Of a stretch of 64,000 nt of DNA, positions 24,001 through 36,400 are shown piece after piece. The position numbers and the translations under genes were made by a program. Location: contig CM055094.1 in NCBI GenBank assembly GCA_029204225.1, forward strand, positions 11,515,153 through 11,579,152. Reading direction: 5' to 3'. This stretch comes from Diphasiastrum complanatum. Lineage: Eukaryota; Streptophyta; Lycopodiopsida; Lycopodiales; Lycopodiaceae. The notes beneath the pieces were generated by a model that saw only the letters and a program-made list of their open reading frames with translations, was not told where the DNA came from and made no database searches. Numbering within the stretch: position 1 is the stretch's first letter; each line of letters begins with the position of its first letter.

Positions 24001-24300
24001 CGTCTGTCTCTACCATTAGTGTTGAGCCATAGTGAACCAATGCCGTTCACTTGATGTTTAGATCCATCTCCAAGAACTATGAATCTTGAAGGATCTACAC
24101 TTCGGAAATCAGACATTATTCGTCTTGATGTCACGAAGTGTGAGGTGGCTCCTGAATCTAGGATCACCTCATGTGTGTTAGACATTGATGTTGCACACAC
24201 ATCTTCATAGATGTAAGCGGTTGAACAACTTCTGTTCATTCTTTCTTTTCCCATCTTTGAGCTCTCGGGCTCCTCGACATAGGATGAACTATTGTTGTTC
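21018..24300 (-). pseudogene. pol: Element D pol: protease, integrase, RT, RNase H
   Basis: The protease near 24160 has ILDSGATSHFV. GAG-pre-integrase follows (LWHRRLCHMNSMALY, about 23770). The integrase core is damaged but readable: SDRGGEYISNRF (about 23400) and a following HHGVDE with a stop after it. The integrase end reads PNLSHIRIFGYATYAH (about 23110). RT is open at 22636-21248 with WVFKLKYGPDGNV and catalytic YVDDTLIL (about 22000). RNase H runs to about 21030 (SYEAEYVAAAKMANK, then MDNTSAIHLTKD after a stop at 21248). Integrase frameshifts and stops between 23670 and 23275 inactivate it. Gag and protease share one frame; the RT block is in another. Confidence 0.9.
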
Positions 24301-24302
24301 TC

Positions 24303-25214
24303 TTATCTATTTTGTGCTGATTTGTTCCTTGGATTCTGGCGGCAATCCATGGCTGCGTGACCCTTCTTATGGCAATGGATACACTCAATCTTGGGATTGA
24401 GCAAGCAGGTATCTACTGTATGCCCGTCTCTTCTACATCTCATGCAGGTCTTCTTGTCTACATCTTGTCGTTTCGACCTCCCTTTGGTCTTCCAGTTGCC
24501 CTTGCTTGTTCCCTCTGCTTGCTGGTCACGATCCTGCCTCTGATTGGACACCCTCTTAGGCTTAAATTGATTCTTTGATTTTTCTTTGTTGCCGTAGAGG
24601 GCCTGGTCAGAACCATCCTTGTGATCAAGGTGTTCTCTGGCCTCGACTTCCTCTCGAATCTCGACAATTGCTTTTTTGAGGTCCATGATAGGATTTTTTG
24701 CGAGCAGGGTTCGTGTCGTCTGGAAAGATCTGGGTAAGGCTCTCAACAAGTATGTGAGTTGCTTCTCAGCTGACACTGCATTCTCTGCTCCACAGTTATG
24801 TAGTGATAGAAACAGATCCTTCATCTTTCTCACGAAAGAGATGAGGTCTTTTCCATCCCACTGCAAATTCGTGAGCTGATCTTCCAGCATCATGATCTGA
24901 CTTCTTGATTTCATCCGAAATCTGGTGAGCAATGCATCCCACATCTCCTTAGCCTTGGAGAGTGTATCCAGGTCCAATGTGAGGCTATCTTCGATAGAAG
25001 ATAATAGCAAGGCTACTGCCTTGTCATTTTTCTCCTTCCATTCGCGTAGCTCCTTGCCTGTTGTTGTAGGTATTTCTTCTGTGCCATCCACCCAGGGGAA
25101 GAGTCCTTCGCCCTTGAGTATAAAAGATGTCTTAACTTTCTAGGCTAGAAAGTTAGATCCTAAAGAATCAAGTATCGTGTAGATCTTGCTCTGCATGCTG
25201 CTGATTGAAGCCAT
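24303..25214 (-). pseudogene. gag: Element D gag
   Basis: The frame starts at ATG 25214 (MASISSMQSKIYTILDSLG), 100 bp inside the PBS, and runs to TAA at 24303. One in-frame TAG near 25145 falls in FLA*KVK, where Copia gags usually have Trp. The capsid-type region (UBN2/retrotran_gag-like: LSKAKEMWDALL, MMLEDQLTNLQW, KQLTYLLRALP) is followed by a basic linker and two zinc knuckles, CMRCRRDGHTVDTC and CIHCHKKGHAAMDC. Confidence 0.88.
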
Positions 25215-25313
25215 TGCTTCTTGAAGTCTGTTTCCTTGTTGATGGTTGATTGTCTGAATGCTTGTCCTCCTGGATCTGATAGCTTCTTGGCTATGTTAGA
25301 GTATGACAGGGTG

Positions 25314-25327
25314 CGCTCTGATACCAC
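25314..25327 (-). promoter_or_regulatory. Primer-binding site of element D (initiator-Met tRNA)
   Basis: Minus-strand TGGTATCAGAGCGC, one base from the LTR end at 25328. Confidence 0.9.
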
Positions 25328-26378
25328 TGTTGAGAATGATGATTGATGAATTCATCAAATTTGTGAAACTTTTGCGAAGGCGAATTAAGCACGACTCTCT
25401 TTGTCTCGGATGGAGTTCATATGCGATTACTGGACACTGCCAGTTGAATCGCTCCTACAGTCCTCCAGAGTGTAGTCAGTCACTACTGATATACGTTCAT
25501 AAGAATAATACAACATTCAACATAGTTTCAACCAAAGTGTGGAATTCAAAATGAACAAGAAGAAACTCAGACACACAATTAACAATAGAAACATTTGCAC
25601 TCGAGATCAGACAAAACACAAATTGATATGTGCACGAAGGCTACAATATCATCTATTGATTTCTTTTCTCTGATTACTTAAGCATTGCGTGCATACCCAC
25701 ACAGTGCATTGGCGTGAGAGAAACACGGTTCTCTCATGAGTAATCGTCTCGCTTTACTAGCGGACAGTTGGATCTTCTGATCCTAGATAGAATTGCCTTC
25801 GCACGCAGGCGGACAAGTATTCTGTATTTTTTTTTTGTCTTGATTGCTTACTAGCATCAGACTATTACATTATTACATTGTATGTGTATTCTGTTGATCT
25901 ATATTTCAAGTATCATCCAGTAAGTATGGTCGCTCTATGTGAATCTAAGATTAGAGTGATTAAACGTCTACAACTAATCAGGGAATTACAAGAGTGGCAG
26001 ATTAGCCATGACCTAAAATGTATCTTCTTGCATCATACCATTAGATCAGATATCTATACTTCTGGGTAATTGCATGATCTTAGATGGTACTCTTTGGAGC
26101 GTGAGGGCAAAACGAATTTTGTTTGGCTCGTATGCCTTCCTCTCATACTGGACCGCAAAGGAATCTCGTTCGTGGATCTTTCGTGTTTGCAAACCGTTCG
26201 TCTTCGTCTCCTTTGACTTTGGTGTTTGCGAATCATTTGTCTTCATCTCCTTTGACTTTCGTATTCGTGAAACACTTCATGTTTCGTGTCTCCAGATTTT
26301 CGAGTTCGCGAACATCTTCGTCAGGTTGAGGGCTGAAAGTTAACAAGGCTTTATAGTTGGAAACATTTTGTTTCTTCA
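25328..26378 (-). repeat. 5' LTR of element D, complete (1051 bp)
   Basis: Starts TGTTGAGAATG and ends TTCTTCA on the plus strand. It pairs with the 3' LTR at 20001-21006. Confidence 0.88.
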
Positions 26379-26985
26379 GTTCTTGATTTGGGAGCCACCT
26401 CAAATTTTGTTTCCTTGAAACAAATATTGTCTGAGTATAAAAAGATAAATTATTCAAGATTTATTATACTTGGAGACGGTTCTAAACATATAGTTGATGG
26501 AACTGGTGTAGTATGGCTAGACACGAATTAGGGTGAAAAGAAACTGGAGGAAGTTCTCTATGTTCCTACTCTTGATAAGGATCTTCTATCCGTAGCTAAG
26601 ATAGTTGACACAGAAATGTCAGTAACCTTCACAAGAAACTCTTGTAGATTGTTTGATGAAGATTCTGATAACCTAGTTGCCAAAGGCAATAGAATTGGTA
26701 ATTTGTATCACTTGAGCATCCGAACTAGAGTTGAACAAGCTAATCAAACTCAGGAATCAACAGATATTTTGTGGCACAAGAGGCTATGTCACATGAACAT
26801 GGAAGCCATGTACCAAGCCAACAAAAGTCAGAGAATTGGAAGAGTCGAAATCAAAAGTTGAGATATTCAAACTACTTGCAAATCCTATCTTAAAGTCAAA
26901 ATGTCTTGCACACCTTTCAGTAAAGATGTTTATAAAACAACCAAGGTCCTGGAAATTGTGCATTTAGATATTTGTAGTAATCTTT
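26379..26985 (+). pseudogene. Copia remnant E: protease to integrase start
   Basis: It begins within the protease (LDLGATSNFVSLK, where LDSGATSHF is usual) and continues through ILGDGSKHIVDGTG, YVPTLDKDLLSVAKI and LWHKRLCHMNMEAMY. After a stop near 26860 it reaches VLEIVHLDICS, the integrase start. It ends abruptly at about 26985. It is opposite in strand to element D, whose 5' LTR abuts it. Confidence 0.8.
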
Positions 26986-27110
26986 ACAAATGCATCATGA
27001 GGCTTTGCAAAAACTTTGTGAAACCAAATTGATGGCATTCCATGCACTAGTAGCAGAGAAAGCACATCGCAAGGCATGACATGATCATCGTTTACACAAA
27101 AAAGATTAGT
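26986..27110 (+). pseudogene. Gypsy integrase-tail fragment
   Basis: Plus-strand reading HHEALQKLCETKLMAFHALV then AEKAHRKA is clearly related to the element B integrase tail at 30830-30960 on the minus strand (RHEALHKLYETCLLVVHAL). It is about 40 codons, without flanking pol. Confidence 0.7.
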
Positions 27111-27129
27111 TGATTTTCTCCTCCATGGA

Positions 27130-29460
27130 CTAGTAGATAAAGTGCGCGAGCCTCTTGATGAGGAGGCTTGTCCTTCCCCGTGGCTATGGCTGGGACCCAT
27201 GTCTTGGCCTTGGTTCTGCATCTCAGCTCCAGTATCAGGAGGTCCTTAGTCTTGTCCGCCTGACCCTTGATCTTGACTTGTGGCCCCTGCTACTTGTTGG
27301 ACTTGGTCTTGGCTCGTACTTGCCTGTGTAGCATCAAAGAGAGGTGGCGTTGGAATCACCACCAGAGTTGGTTGAGCCTTCTTCTCCATAAATTGTTGAC
27401 AAGCCTTGAGGGCTTGTTTGGCCTGGGCGAGCTCTTGAGTTGCGCTGGCCCATCGAGCTCCGCCTGGTAGCTGTTCAGAGTTTGACTGTAGATTTGCACC
27501 TTACGCCTGAAGAGATTCATCTCTGCTTGAAATAGTGGCCTTGAGTCAAGTGTAGATTGAGCTAATCAGACAAGTTTTTCACTTTGCAGGGCTTGCACCT
27601 CTGCTGTCAAGCCCGTATTTTCTGCTTCATATATCTAGAGTTGCGTCTGGAGGGGGCAAGCCGTTGGGATGCTTCAAATTGAAGCTTTGCACCTTGGTGG
27701 AGGCATCTGTCAGTGCTTTGGAGAGGCTTTGGATATACTGGTTGAGGTTGTCCTCCTTTTGCTGTAGTTTTGTGATCTCCTAGTGCCTGTCTTGTTCGTT
27801 GTGTTGAGCAATCATCATCTCTTGCTGCAGCTTTGTGATTTCTGCTCCCCATTGGGTGTTGTTGGTTGCCAAATGGAATACCCAACTGTCTAATGAGGCC
27901 CTGGTTGCTACCGCGTCCTAGATGAATGTTCCCAAGGCTTGGTAGGTCGTCATTAAGTTCGTTGGAGCAGCTGGTACATTGACGCTTGCAGGAGTTTGTG
28001 TGGTAGTGACCCCGATGACCTGTACAGTGCCATCGTCATTGTCTTCAATGAGATTCTCTGGTGATCTCTTGTCATATGGGGCGGTGGGATCTGCCCGATC
28101 CGGTAAAGCAATAAAAAAAAGTTTGTGCAAATGCATCATCAGGCAACAATTGGTCGCCCTCGACAAACTTCGATGGAGAAGTGGGGGGTGTAAGAGGAAC
28201 AGAAGTGAAAATAGGGATGAGAACAGTTTGTCCAAAAGAGAGAATGGATGGAACGGAGGGAAACTATAGGGTGGTGTGGAGGACGGAAGGAGAAGATGGG
28301 GTGGAAGTGGTCTGGCGTGGCAGTGAAAAGTTTATGACCTGCATCCACACCAGGGTGTCTGGAGACAACTGTGAATCAGTAGGATTGAACTGGAGAGGGA
28401 CAACAGTGGGAACATGAGTAATGGAGGATGCAATGGTAATGGAAGGGGTGGTAGAAGACGAAATAGAGAAAGAAGTAGTATCTATAGAGGAGATGGGTAT
28501 GGAAATAGAAGCATTAGTTGCGAGTGAAACAGAAGGAAGAGAAATGACAACAAAAATAATGGTGGGACTGTATAGAAGAGGAAGTGTGGTGGTAGAAGCC
28601 GGAACTGTTACTGGTGTGATGGTGGTGGTATGACGTATGGTAGCAGGTGGAGATAAGGAGGAGGGGGCATCGCCACATATTCTTTTGCTGGTCGTCGTGT
28701 CAGGATGCGGTGGATGGAGGATACAGGTTAGTGTGTGGCACAATGGATGATAGAAGGCTAGAATGGCAGAACCGCACACTTTCCCCTCGAGAAGTGCACA
28801 GGTGAAGTTACACAGTAGGCGACCCGCTGCGATATGGTCGCAAGTATTTGGTTTGATGGAGATTGTTAATTCGTGGATGAGGAAGGCATGCCAGTTGTAT
28901 GGCACGACTGTGGGACCAGGGAATCCCAAGAAGGACTCCACAATCTGACTAAGTAGCTTGGATTGGATTTTGTCCTTGCGAGATGTTGAAACAACCAAAA
29001 AGTTGTTCAACAGATGCACAGCCGCCTGAATTACTGGGTCCGTGATAGCCTCTATCAGGTACCCGTTGTTAGTTTGGATCGGAATTTTGGTGAAGTCTGG
29101 GTTACGAAAGGCTTTATCAGGGCTTTTGCCTGACGATGAGAGATGGACTGGCGGTCACCAAACATAATGCTGATAGTGACCATCGAGTCCGCGTTAGTTC
29201 GTACCTTGTACGTGGTACCATGGTACAGGAAGTGGAAACGCTTTTTTTGCACGTCCCAAGTGGCATAAGCATGAAGGGGGAGGCCCATGTTGATGTTAGT
29301 GCTGAAAAGCGCCGGGTAGAACTCCATTGCTTCAAGAAGTGGGCCAACAATCTGAAGCCATGGTCTAACCAGGGCTTCAGAAGACAAGGGCCAAATCTGG
29401 GTGGCCGATGGTATCTCGCGCTAGATCACCTGCTTGGTGCCAGAGTCGTCAGAAGGTGAG
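27130..29460 (-). pseudogene. Accessory ORF of element B, downstream of pol (aORF-2)
   Basis: Function unknown. N-terminal region (29387-28740): first LLEAMEFYPALFSTNINMGL and FHFLYHGTTYKVRTNADS, then after a frameshift near 29100 AVHLLNNFLVVSTSRKDK and VPYNWHAFLIHELT. A long Ser/Thr/Pro-rich linker follows (about 28700-28270), then a coiled-coil-like part with repeated EITKLQQ (about 27880-27650), then a Gln/Pro-rich tail (about 27480-27150). The layout (globular part, low-complexity linker, coiled coil, after pol on the same strand) repeats that of aORF-1, but I see no sequence match between their N-terminal regions. Multiple frameshifts and stops. Confidence 0.55.
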
Positions 29461-30640
29461 GAGGCCAGGTTAGCAGTGATAGTTAAAGTTGGTTAAAAAG
29501 TAAGAAAAATGGTGGAATTGGTAAAAAAGTGACGGGAACAAGAAAAATAGTGAAAAACGAGAATTGGATGGTAGTAATGGTAGTTCAGAGTGCAAATTTG
29601 GGTTTAGAGTATGCAGATGATGGCTTGTATGAATTTTGGTTGCATTCGGAGAACTTGGAAAATTTGGTCGAAATTTCAGCAGAGCTTCGCTAGGAAAGGT
29701 AACAAATGACTTGAATTCAACCCTTATATTGCAGAATTTAGAGTGCGTATTAGGTGAAATCCACTTTAACATGTTTAGTTCCACCCAAATTTTGGCAGGG
29801 ACCTTCTTCACAAAATTCTAAGACCTCAGAGAAGTTTGCAAGAGTTCAGGAGGAGATTTGACTGCCCTACGAAGGTTTTGCGAGAGTTCAGACAGTCTGT
29901 GAGGGTTCAATCTTCGTAGGAAGTGAATGCTTGCACAACTTGCTCCTGTGGTTAGATTTTGAAGATCATACCATTTAGATAGGCTAATTTCATTGCTCTG
30001 ATTCCATTTATGCCCCTTGCAAAGGTTGGTTTGATGATTTTGATGCTCTGCGAGGGTTCTGAAGATTCTTCTCCTTGGAACCCTTGCACACACTAAAAAA
30101 TGATGTTTTTTTTCCATCAGTAACTCTCGCAAAGATTTGCATAGATGCATCTGGGTCAGATCTAGTGACTGTCCAAGTTTCAAGTGCTATCTCCCAGGGG
30201 ATCTCCAAAAATCATGAAAAAGTGCTCTTTGTGAGTGTTTTTTGATGAGATCTTGAGATTTTCTGATTTTTAACTTTTGCAAACTGGTAATCTGTTACAT
30301 CCATGTTAAATTTGACTGTTGGTGACTCTCTAGAAGTTTTGATAGATATTTGGTAGCAGATCCATCAATTTTGGTGAAGTTTGCCCTTATTTTGCCATGG
30401 TTTATGAGATCGAGGTCTCTGATCTGCAAATTGGAGGGCTTATTGGTGTAATTTGATGATCTGTTTTTCTCTTGGTCCTATTTGGACCTGGATTTCTCTT
30501 GGATATTGTTGAATCTTCTTTGATCTCACTGGATCTAGCTGAATCTTGATGGATCTAGCTTGATCTGGCTTGATCTTCTTGGATCTAGTTGTGATGGCCT
30601 AGTAGATAAACTTTCCATAACATGCCACCACCAACCTAGA
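29461..30640. other. Spacer between pol and aORF-2 of element B
   Basis: No domain readable. Simple, repeated GATCTAGCTTGATCT-like wording occurs at about 30520-30596. It may hold the promoter for aORF-2; nothing specific supports this. Confidence 0.4.
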
Positions 30641-30649
30641 TTTGTCTCA

Positions 30650-31356
30650 CTACGATGGCCAGTACTTGTGCAACTGTCTACCATTGATGGATGTGTCGAA
30701 AGGTGTCCCATCTAGCTTCTCCAAATTCACGGCTCCGTGATTAAGAATTTCTTTGATCTGATAAGGACCTTCGACTATGAATTTTAATTTCTCCTTGATC
30801 GCCTTGGTTTTATACATCAGGACTAGATCTTCGGATCGAAGATCTTTCTTTTGTAACTTGAGATCGTGCCATGCTTTGTGTCTTTCCTTTTCAGCTGCCA
30901 GTGCATGCACAACTAGTAAGCATGTTTCATAGAGCTTATGCAGAGCTTCATGGCGTAATTGTAGAGATCTGGATTCATCAAGGCATTGCATTGTGGCAAT
31001 CCTTAATGAAGGGACTAAAAACTCTACTAACATTACAACATCCTGACCACATACCAATTGGAATGGGATTTGATCAGTGCTTCCCTTATATGTTGTCCTG
31101 AATGTCCACAAAATAGCATGCAACTTGTGTTTCCAATCCGATCTATTAGCTTCAACTGTTTTCGTGAGTACGCTACAAGATCTTATTGGATGACTCTACT
31201 TGCCCATTACCGCGAGGATAATAAGGCGTACTGGTTCTATGGATCACAAAGAATTCCTCCAGACCTTGATGGTCTCTTTGATGAAATGACTCCCACGATC
31301 GCTGACTATCTCCATCGGACACCCAAAGAGCACAATGCAAAAGATCATAATTCAAT
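30650..31356 (-). pseudogene. pol: Element B integrase core end and tail
   Basis: After the Copia insertion the minus strand reads FGCPMEIVSDRGSHFIKETI (second catalytic D, near 31290), then PYYPRGNGQVESSNK in another frame (third catalytic residue E, near 31190). An open tail follows at 31123-30650: ILWTFRTTYKGSTDQIPFQL and LVLMYKTKAIKEKLKFIVEG and YQIKEIL. The block between the zinc region and FGCPM is shorter than in family members, so part of the core was deleted before the Copia insertion. Confidence 0.8.
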
Positions 31357-31617
31357 TGTTAGAAATCAATGATAAACTTCATTGTTACTGTTTACGATGC
31401 ACATTAATGTTGACAGCTGTGACTAGCTGTCAATAGCCGTAGGCTAGTCTATTAGTCTACTCGTAGGTTTTCTCTCTCTATCAGGGTCCGGGTTTATTTG
31501 TACATTTTACATTCTGTTTGTGGTAGTGTGATAGAGTGACAGTGCGTGTTCTTCTTCCGCCTTCTTGTGGTGATTGCTTATGGTGAATGCTTGATGTTGC
31601 ATATCTAATTCTTGTCA
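31357..31617 (+). repeat. 5' LTR of element G
   Basis: TGTTAGAAATC to CTTGTCA, followed by the PBS. Confidence 0.95.
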
Positions 31618-31629
31618 TGGTATCAAAGC
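31618..31629 (+). promoter_or_regulatory. Primer-binding site of element G (initiator-Met tRNA)
   Basis: TGGTATCAAAGC, one base different from the canonical TGGTATCAGAGC. Confidence 0.9.
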
Positions 31630-32166
31630 AACGATAGTCCTACGTGTCTGATCAGTAGATACAGCTTGTCACAAGCTCCGCAACGAAGTGAGAAAGTCTT
31701 TCATGGGAGGTGAAAGCTTGGAGAGACAAAAACGGCTGAAAGAAATTCTTCTTTGGTGTATCTTGCAGGGTTGGAGCTCAAAATCATCAGTGGGGATGGA
31801 AGCACAGTCCCGAAGGCATCAGAAAGGCCTGGACAGCATCAGACAGATTGAAAATTTGTTGAATGGGGGAGATTTTTACAATACTTTCTAGTTGTTGTGG
31901 AAAGTGCTATTTGTGTGAGAGGTTTGCCAAGAAATCTCTCATTTGTCTGTTTGGAGTACTGCAAATCACACTAGACAGTGTCTAGTACTACCATTTAGAG
32001 TTAGAAGGCTTCATACTGTTCACATTATTGATCTCTGCCTTTTGAATGATCACACACTTCGAAATCTTTGCAAAGAGGAGGCGACGTAGCCACCGTGCCG
32101 AAGTGAAAAATCTAGAATATTCCCTTTGAAAGTTCTTATATTCCCTCTATTTTTAAATCTTTTTCG

Positions 32167-32415
32167 TACCAATATTGGGTTGATGTGCAGAGGTAGGAAA
32201 AATCTTGAGCAGTCGTACATCCGCGCATCATACAGATATAGCATATCCGTACCAATATCGGATCGATGCGCCAGAGGTAAAGAAAAACCAAGAGCAGTCA
32301 TACATCCGCCCGTCATACCAATATCACATATCAGTACCAATATCGGAGCGATGCGCCAGAGGTAAAGAGAATCTCGAGCAATCGTGCACCCGTGCATCGT
32401 ACCGATATAAGGTGT
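32167..32415 (+). repeat. Three tandem repeats of about 84 bp in the element G leader
   Basis: Units start with taccaatat(t/c)gg at 32167, 32250 and 32335. Each holds a gatg(t/c)gc(a/c)agaggta core and a gagca(g/a)tc(g/a)t(a/g)ca block. They lie between PBS and gag, where repeats may act as transcriptional enhancers (inference). Confidence 0.8.
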
Positions 32416-32480
32416 ACAACCAAAAAATTACAGTTCTGTGGTGTGAATAAATTTTGTGATCCAGACTCATCTATCCAGTA

Positions 32481-33440
32481 ATGGCAACTCTAAGTGAGAG
32501 TGTCCTTAATGAGTCAAGCAAATTGGAGGGTGTTGGCAATTATGCAGTTTGGAAATTCAGACTGAAGAACATTTTGATGGAAAATGAGCTATGGAAATCA
32601 TGATAGGTGAAGAGACAAGGCCAGTGATTGAAGAAGATCAACGGGCATTTGATAGGAGAAGACGGAAAGCCCAAAATGTCATCAACTTATCAGTTAGAGA
32701 TGCAATTATTTCCTATATTTCAGATTCAGAAGGACCAAAAGAAATGTGGGTTACATTGAAGGCATTGCTTGAAACGACAAATACATCTCGAATACTATTT
32801 CTAAAGACAAAGTTGCATACATTGTGGATGGATGATGGTGCAACTATTGTCGATCACATACTGAAGACCAAAGAGATCCGTGATCAATTAGCAACAATTG
32901 GAGAGCGAGTACAAGATTGTGAGATCGTGCAATTGACATTGAATAGTCTAAGTGAGTCACATCAGATGTTTGTGACAAGTATAGCCACAAGAGAAAATCT
33001 TCCAACCTATGAAGAACTAGGTGGATTGCTTTTGCAAGAAGAGTGACATCAAGAGAACTTGAATCATCGTAACAGGAGCTATGATCAAGCTCTTGTAGTT
33101 AGAGGACGAGGTGGAAGATTTGGCAGTGGAAAGTATCAATCGAGAGGAGAAAACTCAAGCCGAGGATCATTTCAACAATTTCATGAGCAAGTCAATGATA
33201 GTCTGAATCGAAGTAATTGGAATCAAGATTGAGGTCAAGGACGCGGCTATTCAAGACAAAATAAACCTGGAAATTGTAGGTACTGCAACAAACTTGGTCA
33301 CTGGGAGCATGAATGCTTCAAGAAACAGAAGGATATGGAACAAAGAAAAGACAAATGGCAGGCGGGAAATTATGTTGATCAACATCATTTGATGACTATT
33401 ATTATGAAGACAATTATACTGATCAGCATCAATATGATGA
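32481..33440 (+). pseudogene. gag: Element G gag
   Basis: Starts at ATG 32481 (MATLSESVLNESSKLEGVGN, YAVWKFRLKNIL), then shifts frame near 32590 into an open block to 33046 (KEMWVTLKALLETTNTSRIL, QLTLNSLSESHQMFVTSIA; UBN2-type Copia gag). The nucleocapsid has one zinc knuckle, CRYCNKLGHWEHEC, near 33276-33317, beyond two stops. Confidence 0.88.
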
Positions 33441-33469
33441 TGATCAATATGAAGATGATACAGGTGAGA

Positions 33470-36400
33470 GTTCAAAATTGTTCCTTACATCATTAATGAC
33501 AAGTGATGAAGCCAAGGATACCCGGTACATTGATAGTGGTGCATCCAAGCACATGACTTCAAGAAAAGAGTGGTTTTCAGAACTCAAGAAGACTGACAAT
33601 GATGATGAAGTTGGACAAGCTGATGGCAAATTACTATTTGTTAAAGGAGTTGGAGTGGTACCAGTGAAGTTAGCCAACGGGAAGATAAAGCATATAAGCA
33701 ATGTGCAATATGTACCTGGCTTAGCCACTATCTGTTGGGATGATGGCTGATCAACAACTCAAGGTTGAGTTTGACAGTGACAAATGTCTTGTCAAAGACA
33801 TCAAGAATCACTACAGAGTGATTGCTACAGGAGCTAGAGTCAACAGGAATTGACTCTACAAATTGAATGCAAGATCTTTTACTCAAGCTATGGTAAGCAC
33901 TGTTGATAGTCGAAGTGATCTTTGGCATCAAAGGTTTGGTCATATCAGTGCTCAAAGCTTGCAAATCCTTAAAAGAGGTAATCTAGTTGTTGGATTGCCT
34001 GATATCTCTTTTGAAGGAAAAATTTGTGAGGGTTGCATTTTGGGAAACAACATAGAGAGAGATTTCCCATCGGATGGAGCAAGAAGAGCCAATGACATTC
34101 TTGATCTTGTTCATAGTGATATGTGTGGACAATACAAACTAGGTCCATTAGTGGTTGTTACTATTTCATCACATTCATTGATGACTATAGTAGACATATC
34201 TGGATTTATTTCATAAGCAAGAAATCTGATGCTTTTGCCAAGTTTAGAGAGTTCAAGGCTCTAGCTGAAAAATAAACAGGTTATTATATTAAGACCCTTA
34301 GATCAGATGGTGGCGGTGAGTATTTTTCAACAGAGTTTATAGACTTCTGCAAGGATCAGGGGATCAAGAGACAAACCACTACACCCTATTCACCACAACA
34401 GAACGGAGTTGTTGAACAAAAAACCAGATCCATTGTGGAGATGGCTAGGGCAATGCTTAAGAGCAAGGGTTTGTCAAATACTTTTTGGGCAGAAGCATGC
34501 AACACAACTACTCATATCCTAAATTGGGTGTCCTACAAACTCCGTGGAGGGTAAGACACCTTACGAAGCTTTTACTGGAAAGAAACCTAATGTTTCTCAT
34601 TTACGAATATTTGGTTGTGATGCTTACACTCATGTACCTGATGAAAAACGAAAGAAGCTGGATGTAAAAGCTGTTAAGTGTATTTTCCTTGGATATGATG
34701 AAAGATCCAAGGCATACAGGATGTATGACACAGATGCACAAAAGATCATGATTTTCAGAGATGCTACTTTTGATGAGATGGGTCAAAATGACCAAATAAA
34801 ATTGACAATTGATCCCTTTGATGATAAAGCTAAAGTGCAAGTGAAGAAAGAAGTTAGTGTCAATATGGAAGAGCCAATGGAAAAAGACAGGGTCAATATT
34901 GAGATTCCTAGGAGAGTGCCTAAGTGGTACTTGTCAGTAACCAGTGATGCCAATAAGGGAGATACTCCTAAATCAAGTGAGCAGGGAGAGCTTAGAAGAT
35001 CAAGTAGAAATCAAAAACCTCCTACAAGATTAGAGATGAATCTAGCCCTAATGGGTTCTGTGCCCAAGGCTCAAGAACCAAAAACTTTTGATAAAGCAAA
35101 GGAGCACAAGGAGTGGCGTGAAGCTATGGAAACAGAAATGGAAGCTATATTGAAAAATAGGACGTGGAACTTGGTTGAGCTACCTGATGGTAAGACGCCT
35201 ATCACATGAAAATGGATATACAAGATCAAATATGGAGCTGATGGGCAACTCAACAAGTATAAAGCACGGTTGGTTGCGAGAGGATTTGAGCAGCAGAAAG
35301 GTATTGATTTTAAAGAAACCTTCGCACCTGTAGCTAAGACGGTAACTATACATTCTTTCATTGCTAATTATGCTTTCTATGGTTGAAAGATCCAGCAAAT
35401 GGACGTTAAATCTGTTGTTCTTAATGGAGTGCTGGATGAAGATTTGTACTTAGTACAACCTCAAGGATTTGTTGAGCCAGGGAGAGAGCATCTCGTTTGT
35501 AAGCTCAACAAAGCCATTTATGAATTGAAGCAAGCACCATGGGCATGGTACTCTTGCATTGATAAACACTTCAAGCAAAGGGGAATGATAAAGAGTGATG
35601 CTGATCCTAATCTTTACATTCTAAGGCAAGATTCAGATATACTGTTCATTGTGTTGTACGTGGATGATTTGATTATTACAGGAAGTAATGAGAGCTTAAT
35701 TGATGAAATAAAATCAGATCTTTCCAAAGCTTTTGACATGAGTGATCTAGGATTGATGCACTATTGTCTTGGAATTGAAGTATGGCAAAAGGAAGACATG
35801 GTATTTTTTACACAAAGCAAATATGCACGAGATTTGCTTTATAAGTTCAATATGCAAGATTGTAAGCCTTTGAGTACACCTATGGATGTCAACATGAAGC
35901 TTACTACATATGATGAATCTGAGAAAGTGGATCCTTATTTGTATAGACAGTTGGTGGGTAGTTTGATCTATTTGGCACACACACGACCTGATATTTCTTA
36001 TGGTGTTGGTGTTGTTAGTCAATTTATACAAGATCCTAGTCAAGCACACTGGAAGTCTGCTAAACGTATTCTCAGATACATTTGAGGGACATTGAATTTT
36101 GGTTTGAAGTATGATCAACCTGAAACGCCAATGTTGGTAGGTTATAAAGATGCCGACTGGGCAGGTAAAATTGATGACAGAAGATCTACTAGTGGTCATA
36201 CATTCAGTTATGGTATAGCTGCAGTTTCATGGAGCAACAAAAAGCAACCTACAGTAGCCTTATCATCGACGAAAGCTGAATATCGAACACTCAGCAATGC
36301 TACACAAGAAGCGGTATGGTTACAAAGATTGCTTGTGAATTTAGGTCAACCACAGGTGGATGCGACTACTATATCTTGCATAATCAAAGTTGCATTCACC

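Larger units (their letters stand above)
20001..26378 (-). mobile_element. Element D: Ty1/Copia retrotransposon
   Basis: Minus-strand element with LTRs at 20001-21006 (3') and 25328-26378 (5'), a PBS at 25314-25327 and Copia order gag-PR-IN-RT-RH. The 3' LTR lacks 41 bp at its outer end compared with the 5' LTR. The flanks are the C LTR on the left and a different Copia remnant on the right, so no target duplication can be seen and the left junction is a deletion or recombination join. Confidence 0.9.

Noticed and set aside
28181-28633. Plus-strand Glu/Val/Gly-rich open frames
   Set aside because: Antisense shadows of the Ser/Thr-rich linker of aORF-2.
28264-29019. 251-codon minus-strand frame taken as a Ser/Thr-rich secreted or membrane protein
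   Set aside because: It is part of the accessory ORF of element B (globular end plus Ser/Thr/Pro linker); no signal peptide at its ATG.
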